Positions 1 through 6,690 of a DNA stretch of 11,312 nucleotides are shown piece after piece. The position numbers were made by a program, and so were the translations under genes. Below the pieces are notes generated by a model. It searched no databases. It had not been told where the DNA came from and was given only the letters and a program-made list of their open reading frames with translations. The stretch comes from an uncultured Eubacteriaceae bacterium (GTDB taxonomy: Bacteria > Bacillota > Clostridia > Eubacteriales > Anaerofustaceae): the NCBI GenBank assembly GCA_947058225.1, contig CAMSGF010000011.1, positions 1 to 11,312 of the forward strand, in the 5' to 3' direction. How positions within the stretch are numbered: position 1 is the stretch's first letter; the number at the start of each line of letters is the position of its first letter.

Positions 1-112
1 TTTTAAAAAGGAGAGATTTTAAAAATTCATTTTTAAAATCTCTCCTTTTTAAAAGTTCAGGCGAATGGAATTCGCCTGTTAGTGAAGTGCTTCGCACTTC
101 ACCCGCCGCCCC
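1..112. repeat. Cloverleaf-type dispersed repeat, copy 1 (left arm cut by window edge)
   Basis: This is non-coding DNA made of three consecutive hairpins. Hairpin 1 is a perfect 25-bp stem (1-25 with 30-54) with loop TTCA. Hairpin 2 is a 9-bp stem CAGGCGAAT/ATTCGCCTG (58-66 with 70-78) with loop GGA. Hairpin 3 is a 9-bp stem GTGAAGTGC/GCACTTCAC (82-90 with 94-102) with loop TTC. The run CCGCCGCCCC follows at 103-112. It is the right half of an outer stem whose left half, GGGGCGGCGG, is visible only in copy 2 and should lie just before base 1. Positions 1-113 match 4240-4352 at 106 of 113 bases. The element starts 12 bases after the noc stop codon, so it may form the 3' end of that transcript. 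No coding function is seen. Its status as a mobile or RNA element is inference. Confidence 0.9.
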
Positions 113-124
113 GTCAAAACTCCC

Positions 125-898
125 CTACTCCCTCGGTATCGTTATAACCACCTCAATCTTATCCTCAAGCACGTTTTCTTTATAATCACACTCAAGTCCC
201 GTAGACATAATTTTATTATACGCCTGCTTTATCGTGTTTGTATAAATACGATAATTAAATGCAGTCTTTATATTCTTTTTCTTTTTAGTGTTCAAAACAA
301 CGCCCTGTTTTAATTTATCGATAAGAGCCTCACTTTGCCTTACCGTCATCTTTCTTTTTGCCATTTCTTTGGCCGCTTTAAGTCTAAGTTCATGGTCAGG
401 AAGTGATAATAAGCACCTTGCGTGTCTTTGAGTTAAATCTCCTTTTAAAAGCACATCCAAAACTTTATCGTCAAGTTTTAAAAGCCTAACCAAATTTGAA
501 ATGCTCGACTGAGTTTTTCCGACTATTTTGGAAAGCTCCTCCTGATTTAAGTCGTGCTGATCCATAATTCTTTTATAAGCTTTTGCCTGTTCTATAAAAT
601 TCAAATCTTCCCTTTGTATATTTTCTATTAAAGATATTAAATCATTTGCCCTGTCATTTATAGATACAATAACACATGGGACTTTTTCATATCCTGCTTT
701 TTGTGCGGCTTTATACCTTCTCTCCCCACTTACGATTTCATATTGATTAAACCCAACCTGTCTTATAGTGAGGGGTTGAATGATTCCACAGCTTTTTATT
801 GATAGAGCCAGTTCGTCTATCTTTTCTTCATTAAAATATTTTCTGGGCTGTTCTTCATTCGGACGGATACTTTTTATATCTACTTGCTTTACTTCCAT
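125..898 (-). CDS. noc: Noc-type ParB/Spo0J family nucleoid occlusion protein, short N-terminus
   Basis: This 257-residue DNA-binding protein belongs to the ParB CTP-switch family. The N-terminal ParB domain carries GERRYKA (58-64) and ENIQRE (92-97), the conserved CTP-binding motifs. A helix-turn-helix spans about 117-140. The C-terminal ~45 residues resemble the end of Bacillus Noc, including an NTIKQA segment and a final TIPRE. Residues Q130, K141 and R158 align with positions I recall as separating Noc from ParB (Q173, K184, R201); the fourth, K179, is Leu136 here. In B. subtilis, Noc binds chromosomal sites and the membrane to block division over DNA. This protein lacks the N-terminal amphipathic membrane helix of that homologue. 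The start is secure: AAGGAG (906-911) sits 7 bases upstream, and an in-frame stop lies five codons upstream. It follows mnmG after 4 bases and is probably co-transcribed with it. It could instead be called a generic ParB; Noc is favoured by residues and context. Confidence 0.85.
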   Translation of the reverse strand: MEVKQVDIKSIRPNEEQPRKYFNEEKIDELALSIKSCGIIQPLTIRQVGFNQYEIVSGERRYKAAQKAGYEKVPCVIVSINDRANDLISLIENIQREDLNFIEQAKAYKRIMDQHDLNQEELSKIVGKTQSSISNLVRLLKLDDKVLDVLLKGDLTQRHARCLLSLPDHELRLKAAKEMAKRKMTVRQSEALIDKLKQGVVLNTKKKKNIKTAFNYRIYTNTIKQAYNKIMSTGLECDYKENVLEDKIEVVITIPRE

Positions 899-902
899 TA
901 AA

Positions 903-2774
903 TTACTCCTTCATCTTCACTAATTCTATCAATAATACATTTATATCACTTGGAGAAACTCCGGATATTCTCGATGCCTGTCCAATGTTAGCAGGTCTTA
1001 TTTTATTTAGTTTCTGCCTTGCTTCCAAACGTAAATTCTTTATTAAATCGTAGTTTATATCGCTGGGGAGTTCCTTTTCTTCCATAGCTTTAAACTTTTT
1101 AACCGCCTGCTTTTGTTTTAATATATAATCTTCATATTTAATCTGTGTCTGCACCTGTTCGTATTCTCTTCTCTTCAAAACAGGTCTGTCTTTGTCAAAG
1201 CAGGCTGTATCGTTATAATCAATCTTCGGTCTTTTTAAAAGTTCATAGACGCTTATAGTCTTTTTTAAAGGAGTTGTATTCAATTCCTCAAGCATTTTGT
1301 TATTTTCTTTATTTGGCTTAATCTTTACCGATTTTAACCTTTCTTTTTCATCTTCAACTCTCTTTTCATAACTTTTTAAAGCAAGATACCTTTCCTCACT
1401 TATAAGCCCCTCTTCATAACCTATAGGGGTTAGCCTTAAATCAGCATTATCCTGCCTCAACATAAGTCTGTATTCCACACGGGATGTAAACATTCTGTAT
1501 GGCTCACTCGTTCCCTTTATCGTTATATCATCAATTAACACACCGATATAACTGTTAGTTCTGTTTAGTATGAGGGGAGCTTTCTTATTTACATAGTTAG
1601 CTGCGTTAATTCCAGCAACAATACCCTGCGCAGCAGCCTCTTCATATCCGCTCGTCCCGTTTATCTGCCCTGCGGTAAAAAGACCCCTGACAAGCTTTGT
1701 TTCAAGAGAATGTTTGATTTGAGTCGGCTCAATCGCATCGTATTCGATGGCGTATGCCACACGCATTATCTCCACATTTTCAAGCCCTTCTATTGTCCTT
1801 AAAAATGCAAGCTGAACATCTTCTGGGAGGGATGAACTCATCCCCTGCAAATACATCTCATTGGTCCCAAGTCCTTCAGGTTCGATAAAAAGCTGGTGCC
1901 TTTCCTTATCCGAAAATCTCACTATTTTATCTTCAATACTCGGACAGTATCTCGGCCCCGTTCCCTCAATATCACCGCTGAAAAGCGGACTTCTATGCAA
2001 ATTTGCCCTTATAACCTCGTGGGTTTTTTCATTGGTATACGCAAGATAACAAGGCTGCTCATCAAATTCCAACGTTTCATTTTCAAATGAAAACGGGGTT
2101 ACTTCCTTATCACCGTATTGAATTTCAACCTTTGAAAAATCAATACTTCTCTTATTTACTCTCGCAGGAGTTCCTGTCTTTAACCTCAACAGTTCAAACC
2201 CGAGTTCTTTTAAACTTTCACTTAATTTATTGGCAGGGAAAATTCCGTTTGGTCCGCCACTGTAACTTACATCTCCGATTATTATCTTCCCTTTTAAATA
2301 TGTACCCGAACATATTATAACGGCTTTTGCATCGTATACTGCGTGAGTATGAGTAACAACTCCTTTTATTTTTCCATCTTCAACCAATAATTTAACCGCT
2401 TCCTGCTGCTTTAAATCTAAATTATCAGTGTTTTCTATTACGTACTTCATAACCTGCTGATACTTCTTTTTATCAGCCTGTGCCCTTAAAGACTGGACCG
2501 CAACCCCTTTTGCAGTGTTTAAAGTTTTACTTTGAAGAAAGGTTTTATCTATGACTTTCCCCATCTCTCCGCCAAGTGCATCAATTTCCCTGACCAAATG
2601 ACCTTTACCAGTTCCCCCAATAGACGGATTACAGGGCATCATCGCAAGTGCATCCAAATTAAGGGTTAAAAGCAAAGTTTTACACCCTTTTCTCGCAGAC
2701 GCAAGCGCTGCTTCACAACCTGCGTGGCCTGCACCTATTACTATTACGTCATATTCTCCTGCATTAAATTCCAT
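903..2774 (-). CDS. mnmG: tRNA uridine-5-carboxymethylaminomethyl modification enzyme MnmG (GidA)
   Basis: This 623-residue FAD- and NADH-dependent enzyme works with MnmE to add a carboxymethylaminomethyl (or aminomethyl) group at C5 of the wobble uridine (U34) of certain tRNAs in the cytoplasm. The N-terminus shows the dinucleotide-binding motif [10 protein letters not shown] (14-23) and the family signature [13 protein letters not shown] (47-59). [14 protein letters not shown] segment typical of the FAD domain lies in the middle. The C-terminus ends in the helical [16 protein letters not shown] region that contacts MnmE and tRNA. Length is normal and there is no frameshift. It begins 3 bases after the mnmE stop, and a weak AGGTAAA lies inside the end of mnmE, consistent with translational coupling. 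No rsmG gene follows; noc starts 4 bases after the stop, although many Firmicutes have rsmG between them. Confidence 0.98.
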   Translation of the reverse strand: MEFNAGEYDVIVIGAGHAGCEAALASARKGCKTLLLTLNLDALAMMPCNPSIGGTGKGHLVREIDALGGEMGKVIDKTFLQSKTLNTAKGVAVQSLRAQADKKKYQQVMKYVIENTDNLDLKQQEAVKLLVEDGKIKGVVTHTHAVYDAKAVIICSGTYLKGKIIIGDVSYSGGPNGIFPANKLSESLKELGFELLRLKTGTPARVNKRSIDFSKVEIQYGDKEVTPFSFENETLEFDEQPCYLAYTNEKTHEVIRANLHRSPLFSGDIEGTGPRYCPSIEDKIVRFSDKERHQLFIEPEGLGTNEMYLQGMSSSLPEDVQLAFLRTIEGLENVEIMRVAYAIEYDAIEPTQIKHSLETKLVRGLFTAGQINGTSGYEEAAAQGIVAGINAANYVNKKAPLILNRTNSYIGVLIDDITIKGTSEPYRMFTSRVEYRLMLRQDNADLRLTPIGYEEGLISEERYLALKSYEKRVEDEKERLKSVKIKPNKENNKMLEELNTTPLKKTISVYELLKRPKIDYNDTACFDKDRPVLKRREYEQVQTQIKYEDYILKQKQAVKKFKAMEEKELPSDINYDLIKNLRLEARQKLNKIRPANIGQASRISGVSPSDINVLLIELVKMKE

Positions 2775-2777
2775 TTT

Positions 2778-4163
2778 CTATTTACCTACACAAAAATTCT
2801 TAAATATATCCTCTATTACCTGGTCGGACGTATTTTCTCCTGTTATTTCACCAAGAGATTCCAACGCATTGTTAATATCTATTGACACTAAATCAACTTC
2901 AAATCCCATATCAAGATTTCCCAACGCATTTTCTACACTCTCATATGCGTTATTTAAAAGATTTTTATGCCTTTCATTCGACACCAATACGTCATTTAAT
3001 TCATTATTTTCACTGTTTGAAATTATATTATAAATTTTTTTATAAATTTTTTCAATATTTTCTCCGTTTAATGCAGAAATTTTTATTACTTCAATGTCCT
3101 TAATTTCATTAAAAAACACTTCTGTTTCCTCATTTAATTTTAAATCTGTTTTATTTAAAACAGCTATTATTTTTTTATCTTTATCTATATTTTCAAAGAT
3201 TTCAATATCGTCTTTGTCAAGTTTTTGTGATGAGTCTACTACGAACAATATCACCTTCGCACTTTTCATAATAGATTTTGACTTTTCTATGCCTATCCTT
3301 TCAACTTTTGATGAAGTATCTCTTATTCCTGCCGTATCGGAAAGTTTTACCGGAATACCGCCTATGTTTATCATTTCATCCACAACATCTCTTGTCGTCC
3401 CGGCTTCGTCCGTAACGATTGCTTTTTCACTCCCTAAAAGCTGATTTAAAAGCTGTGATTTTCCAACGTTTGGTTTTCCGACTATGGCTATATTTACTCC
3501 GTCTTTTAAAATTTCGCCTTTATCAAATGTTGAAATAAGTTTTTTAAGTTTTTCCTTTATCGTAACTAAAATCTCTTTTATTTCCTCATCCGTTAAATCT
3601 TCAATATCATATTCGGGGTATTGAATAGTCACTTCCAGATGACTTAAAAGATTTATAATATCTTCCTTTATATCTCCTATTTTTTCAGACAATTTACCTT
3701 TAAGTGAATCAAGTGCAGTCTGTTTAAATTCCTTTGTCCTCGCAGTTATTATATCGCTTATTGCTTCTGCCTGAACTAAATCTATTTTGCCATTTAAGAA
3801 AGCCCTCTTTGTAAATTCGCCTCCTTCTGCAAGCCTACACCCGTTATTTATCACTACATTTAATATCTCTTTTGTAACGCCTATTCCACCATGGCAGTTT
3901 ATTTCAACTGTGTCTTCACCCGTATATGTATTTGGAGAAACCATTTTTGAAATCAAAACTTCATCAATTTCTTTGTTAGTCTTTGGGTCAATTATAAAGC
4001 CATGTGTTATTGAATTTTTACTTAAATCTAAAAAAGATTTATTCTTACTTCTAAATAATCTCTCCGCCACATTAAAAGCACCTTCTCCGCTTATTCTTAT
4101 TATCGAAACTCCTGACTGTCCGATGGAAGTTGCGATGGCTGCGATTGTATCTTTACTTATCAT
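2778..4163 (-). CDS. mnmE: tRNA modification GTPase MnmE (TrmE)
   Basis: This 461-residue, potassium-stimulated GTPase partners MnmG in wobble-uridine modification. The N-terminal tetrahydrofolate-binding domain opens with the typical DTIAAIAT. The G domain carries the P-loop GKPNVGKS (229-236), the TTRD switch (256-259), DTAG (276-279), NKTD (337-340) and SAL (363-365). The protein ends in FCVGK, containing the invariant C-terminal CxGK motif with Cys458, a residue important for the modification reaction. The residue after the P-loop serine is Gln rather than the usual Ser; this is a mild oddity. The start is supported by AAGAGG (4170-4175), 6 bases upstream. It is the first gene of a minus-strand mnmE-mnmG-noc operon, with a good sigma-A-like promoter at 4192-4219. 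The usual upstream neighbours (khpB, yidC) are absent, and proA lies upstream instead. Confidence 0.98.
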   Translation of the reverse strand: MISKDTIAAIATSIGQSGVSIIRISGEGAFNVAERLFRSKNKSFLDLSKNSITHGFIIDPKTNKEIDEVLISKMVSPNTYTGEDTVEINCHGGIGVTKEILNVVINNGCRLAEGGEFTKRAFLNGKIDLVQAEAISDIITARTKEFKQTALDSLKGKLSEKIGDIKEDIINLLSHLEVTIQYPEYDIEDLTDEEIKEILVTIKEKLKKLISTFDKGEILKDGVNIAIVGKPNVGKSQLLNQLLGSEKAIVTDEAGTTRDVVDEMINIGGIPVKLSDTAGIRDTSSKVERIGIEKSKSIMKSAKVILFVVDSSQKLDKDDIEIFENIDKDKKIIAVLNKTDLKLNEETEVFFNEIKDIEVIKISALNGENIEKIYKKIYNIISNSENNELNDVLVSNERHKNLLNNAYESVENALGNLDMGFEVDLVSIDINNALESLGEITGENTSDQVIEDIFKNFCVGK

Positions 4164-4191
4164 ATAATACCTCTTAATTTTTACTTTTTTT

Positions 4192-4219
4192 ATTATAGCA
4201 TAAAGTGCGTGGTTGTGAA
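4192..4219 (-). promoter_or_regulatory. Predicted sigma-A promoter of mnmE-mnmG-noc
   Basis: Read on the minus strand, the -35 box is TTCACA (4214-4219, 5 of 6 to consensus). A 16-base spacer follows, then -10 TATAAT (4192-4197), with TG one base upstream giving an extended -10. The start of transcription would fall near 4185, about 20 bases before the mnmE ATG, leaving room for the AAGAGG ribosome binding site. The -35 box lies only 9 bases from the outer stem of repeat copy 2. The prediction is by pattern only. Confidence 0.6.
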
Positions 4220-4228
4220 AGGGGTGGA

Positions 4229-4351
4229 GGGGCGGCGGCTTTTAAAGAGGAAAGATTTTAAAAATTCATTTTTAAAATATCTCCTTTTTAAAAGTTCAGG
4301 CGAATAAAATTCGCCTGTTAGTGAAGTGCGTTGCACTTCACCCGCCGCCCC
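4229..4351. repeat. Cloverleaf-type dispersed repeat, copy 2 (complete, 123 bp)
   Basis: This is the full version of the element seen at 1-112. An outer stem of ten G-C pairs joins GGGGCGGCGG (4229-4238) to CCGCCGCCCC (4342-4351). Inside are three hairpins with linkers of 0-3 bases. Hairpin 1 pairs 4239-4264 with 4269-4294 around loop TTCA, 26 positions with one G-T pair and two mismatches. Hairpin 2 pairs CAGGCGAAT (4297-4305) with 4309-4317 around loop AAA. Hairpin 3 pairs GTGAAGTGC (4321-4329) with 4333-4341 around loop GTT. The result is a four-way junction that could form in RNA, in single-stranded DNA or as a cruciform. No target-site duplication is obvious in the flanks. It lies between the proBA terminator and the mnmE promoter. 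It contains no convincing gene. The family is not one I recognise; comparison with BOX, REP or MITE elements is inference. Confidence 0.92.
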
Positions 4352-4454
4352 GCCCGTATTCTCTGCCAAACACAACACACATCTACAATAAAAACTTAAA
4401 AAGATTATTATATTATCATATAAAAACAATACTTTCATAAATAAATTATAAAAA
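4352..4454. other. AT-rich spacer without a gene
   Basis: This completes the 324-base gap between mnmE and proA, which also holds the mnmE promoter, repeat copy 2 and the proBA terminator. The 103 bases are mostly A and T, and I see no gene, RNA or strong hairpin in them. The minus strand contains TATAAT-like strings but no matching -35 box at proper spacing. An 81-codon minus-strand open frame (4193-4438) crosses this spacer and the repeat, and I do not consider it a gene. Confidence 0.6.
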
Positions 4455-4484
4455 TAAACCTCATCAATTTACTGATGAGGTTTA
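4455..4484 (-). terminator. Intrinsic terminator of proB-proA
   Basis: A perfect 12-bp stem pairs TAAACCTCATCA (4455-4466) with TGATGAGGTTTA (4473-4484) around a 6-base loop. On the minus strand it is followed by a T-rich tract (complement of 4441-4454, beginning TTTTT). It starts 3 bases after the proA stop codon, as expected for a rho-independent terminator. Confidence 0.88.
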
Positions 4485-4487
4485 AAA

Positions 4488-5741
4488 TTATTCTCTTATC
4501 TGACCATTGCCATTTATTATATATTTAACCGTAGTTAAATCATTTAATCCCATCGGACCTCTCACATGAAGCTTCGCAGTTGAAATTCCAATCTCACTTC
4601 CAAGTCCAAATTGTTCCCCGTCTGTAAATCTCGTTGAAACATTGACATAAACACAGGCACTGTCTACTTTAGATGTAAACTTCAATGAATGTTCGTAATT
4701 GTTTGTTACGATACATTCGGAGTGATGAGTTGAATATTTATTGATATGTTCTATAGCTTCATCAATATTATCAACTGTCTTAACTGCGATAATATAATCG
4801 TTATATTCTGTCATATAATCTTCTTCGCTTGCCTTTTTAACTTTTTCACTTCCCAAAACCTCAATAGTTTTTTCATCACCCCTAAATTCAACATTATGCT
4901 CCTTTAACCTGTCATAAACTTTGTGTAAAAAAACATCATCTACATTTTTATTGATTAAAAGTGTTTCAAGAGCATTGCATACGCTCGGTCTTTGAGTCTT
5001 GCCATTGTCCGTAAGTTCAACCGCCATATCAATATCAGCACTTTCGTCAATATATATATGACAGTTTCCCGCTCCTGTTTCAATGAAAGGAACCTTTGCT
5101 ATTTCTTTAACTGAGTTAATTAAATTTGCACTTCCTCTTGGAATCAATATGTCGATATAATCTACGAGTTCAGCCATTTCTTTTACATATTTTCTGTTCG
5201 TATCTTCAAGCAAAATAATGCTGTCCTTTGGAAGTCCGACTTTTGAGATAGCCTCTCTCATAATATCAGCTAGCTTCATATTAGTATTGATAGCTTCTTT
5301 CCCTCCCCGAAGTATACACGCATTTCCTGATTTTAAACAAAGTCCTGCAGCATCTATCGTAACGTTTGGTCTTGATTCAAATATTATCCCAACAACTCCA
5401 AGCGGCACTCTCTTTTTTATTATTTCCATACCGTTTGGTCTTACATTCCCACCTTCAATATACCCGACAGGGTCATCTAAAGCTATAACTTTTCTAATTG
5501 ACGTTGCAATACCTTCGATTCTCTCCTTTGTAAGAAGAAGTCTGTCCACCATAGATTCTTTTATATTATTTTCTTTTGCATTTTTAATATCTTTTTGATT
5601 CTCTTTTAAAATTTCTTCACTTCTTAAGACAATCTCTTTTGCTATTTCTTCAAGTGCATCGTTTTTAATTTTAGATGTGAGAGTAGATAATATGTAGCTT
5701 GCATTTTTCGCTCTCTTTCCAATTTCAACCATATTAAGCAT
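4488..5741 (-). CDS. proA: Gamma-glutamyl phosphate reductase (glutamate-5-semialdehyde dehydrogenase)
   Basis: This 417-residue cytoplasmic enzyme performs the second step of proline synthesis, NADPH-dependent reduction of gamma-glutamyl phosphate to glutamate-5-semialdehyde, which cyclises spontaneously before ProC acts. Family segments are visible in order: FESRPNVTIDAAGLCLKSGN (121-140), LRGGKEA (144-150), the ETGAGNCHIY region (221-230), and RPSVCNALETLL (251-262), where Cys255 is the catalytic thiol of this aldehyde-dehydrogenase-like family. The length is normal and the gene is intact. The start is the ATG at 5739-5741, with AAGGAGG (5749-5755) 7 bases upstream; a second Met at codon 4 would leave poor spacing. 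It follows proB after 29 bases in the same operon and ends at the terminator at 4455-4484. proC is not in the window. Confidence 0.98.
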   Translation of the reverse strand: MLNMVEIGKRAKNASYILSTLTSKIKNDALEEIAKEIVLRSEEILKENQKDIKNAKENNIKESMVDRLLLTKERIEGIATSIRKVIALDDPVGYIEGGNVRPNGMEIIKKRVPLGVVGIIFESRPNVTIDAAGLCLKSGNACILRGGKEAINTNMKLADIMREAISKVGLPKDSIILLEDTNRKYVKEMAELVDYIDILIPRGSANLINSVKEIAKVPFIETGAGNCHIYIDESADIDMAVELTDNGKTQRPSVCNALETLLINKNVDDVFLHKVYDRLKEHNVEFRGDEKTIEVLGSEKVKKASEEDYMTEYNDYIIAVKTVDNIDEAIEHINKYSTHHSECIVTNNYEHSLKFTSKVDSACVYVNVSTRFTDGEQFGLGSEIGISTAKLHVRGPMGLNDLTTVKYIINGNGQIRE

Positions 5742-5770
5742 AACAATTCCTCCTTTTTTTCCTTTAAAAT

Positions 5771-6562
5771 TTATTTACTTTGTCTTTTAAATAACGTTCC
5801 GACATTTTCTCCATCAAATACTTTATATAAGTCACTTGGAATATTTGATGACATCACTATCATATCTATACCTTCTTTTGTCGCAATTTCTCCCGCTTTT
5901 AGCTTTGTAATCATTCCGCCTGTTCCAAATTCATTGTTTGTGGAAGATGCAATAGATAAAATTTTATCATCGATTTTTTCCACAACATCGATTTTTTTTG
6001 CATTCGGGTTTTCTCTTGGATTTTCATTGTAAAGTCCGTCTATATCAGTTAGTATAATCAGTAAATCGGCATCAACTATTCCTGCAACATAAGCCGATAA
6101 TGTGTCATTATCTCCAAATTCAAGCTCCTCTGTTGAAACAGTATCATTTTCATTTACTATCGGTATCGTATTAAATTCCAATAGTTTATTAAACGTATTT
6201 TTGACATTGTTGACTTTTTTCTCATTTGTTAAAAAGCTGTAGGTGAGCAGTACCTGTGCAACATTGTGATTGTATTCTCCAAAAAGTTTATCGTATAAAT
6301 ACATCAATTCACATTGACCAATAGCTGCAATAGCCTGTTTTGAGGGAATATCAGAGGGTTTTTCCCTAAGGCCTAATTTGCCCGCTCCAACCCCAACTGC
6401 TCCTGAGGATACGATTATGATATCTTTCCCTGAATTTTTTAAATCGGCAATAACTTTAATCAATTCTTCAAAACGCTTTATATTTATATTACCGCTTTTG
6501 TGTGTAAGGGTCGAAGTTCCTATTTTTATTACAATTTTTTTTGCATTTTTTATATTTTCCAT
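5771..6562 (-). CDS. proB: Glutamate 5-kinase, short form without PUA domain
   Basis: This enzyme phosphorylates the gamma-carboxyl of L-glutamate with ATP to give gamma-glutamyl phosphate, the unstable intermediate taken up by ProA. The 263 residues make up one amino-acid-kinase domain: KIGTSTLT (13-20), SSGAVGVGAGKLG (52-64), NENDTVS (137-143), GDNDTLSA (150-157), LTDIDGLY (171-178) and GTGGMITKLKAGEIA (213-227). It stops about 100 residues short of E. coli ProB (367) because the C-terminal PUA domain is absent. This is a natural short form seen in other bacteria, not a truncation, as the kinase domain is complete. The start is supported by AGGTG (6568-6572), 5 bases upstream. It is first in the proB-proA operon and divergent from metK. 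Proline feedback inhibition is usual in the family but cannot be read from sequence here. Confidence 0.97.
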   Translation of the reverse strand: MENIKNAKKIVIKIGTSTLTHKSGNINIKRFEELIKVIADLKNSGKDIIIVSSGAVGVGAGKLGLREKPSDIPSKQAIAAIGQCELMYLYDKLFGEYNHNVAQVLLTYSFLTNEKKVNNVKNTFNKLLEFNTIPIVNENDTVSTEELEFGDNDTLSAYVAGIVDADLLIILTDIDGLYNENPRENPNAKKIDVVEKIDDKILSIASSTNNEFGTGGMITKLKAGEIATKEGIDMIVMSSNIPSDLYKVFDGENVGTLFKRQSK

Positions 6563-6578
6563 ATTAGCACCTAATTTA

Positions 6579-6600
6579 AGTATAATAATGTAATTATACT
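6579..6600. promoter_or_regulatory. Inverted repeat in the proB-metK divergent region, with overlapping -10-like boxes
   Basis: AGTATAAT (6579-6586) and ATTATACT (6593-6600) form a perfect 8-bp inverted repeat around AATGTA. Each arm holds TATAAT when read on its own strand. The minus-strand copy (6593-6598) is the best -10 candidate for proB, about 30 bases before its ATG, although its -35 region (near 6616-6621, TTTTAT) is weak. The symmetry also fits a regulator site, but no regulator can be assigned. In such AT-rich DNA it could be chance. Confidence 0.35.
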
Positions 6601-6630
6601 ATAAGTGTAACTAAAATAAAAGAAAAAGAA

Positions 6631-6659
6631 TTGAAAAATTGGTCTAATTGTGGTACATT
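6631..6659 (+). promoter_or_regulatory. Predicted sigma-A promoter of metK-lrp
   Basis: TTGAAA (6631-6636) is followed by a 17-base spacer and TACATT (6654-6659), with TG at 6651-6652 giving an extended -10. Transcription would start near 6666, leaving a leader of about 25 bases before the metK ATG, just enough for the AAGGAG site at 6678-6683. A TATAAT string at 6665-6670 lacks a matching -35 box. A leader this short rules out a SAM riboswitch on this transcript. Confidence 0.55.
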
Positions 6660-6690
6660 TTATTTATAATTTTTATTAAGGAGCCATAAA

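Noticed and set aside
1861-2320. Plus-strand open frames opposite mnmG
   Set aside because: They are antisense shadows of a full-length, well-conserved gene and lack ribosome binding sites.
3094-4167. Plus-strand open frames opposite mnmE
   Set aside because: Antisense shadows; hydrophobic, Ser/Phe-rich translations typical of the complement of an AT-rich gene.
1-4351. Composite transposon or CRISPR interpretation of the two repeats
   Set aside because: No transposase lies in or next to either copy, the repeats are ~4 kb apart with genes between, and no target-site duplication is visible.
4193-4438. 81-codon minus-strand open frame across repeat copy 2
   Set aside because: It is formed by the repeat's hairpins and an AT-rich spacer, has no ribosome binding site, and overlaps the mnmE promoter and the structured element; the coding pattern is not gene-like.
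6593-6690. SAM riboswitch before metK
   Set aside because: Too short and AT-rich; none of the S-box helices or conserved cores are visible.
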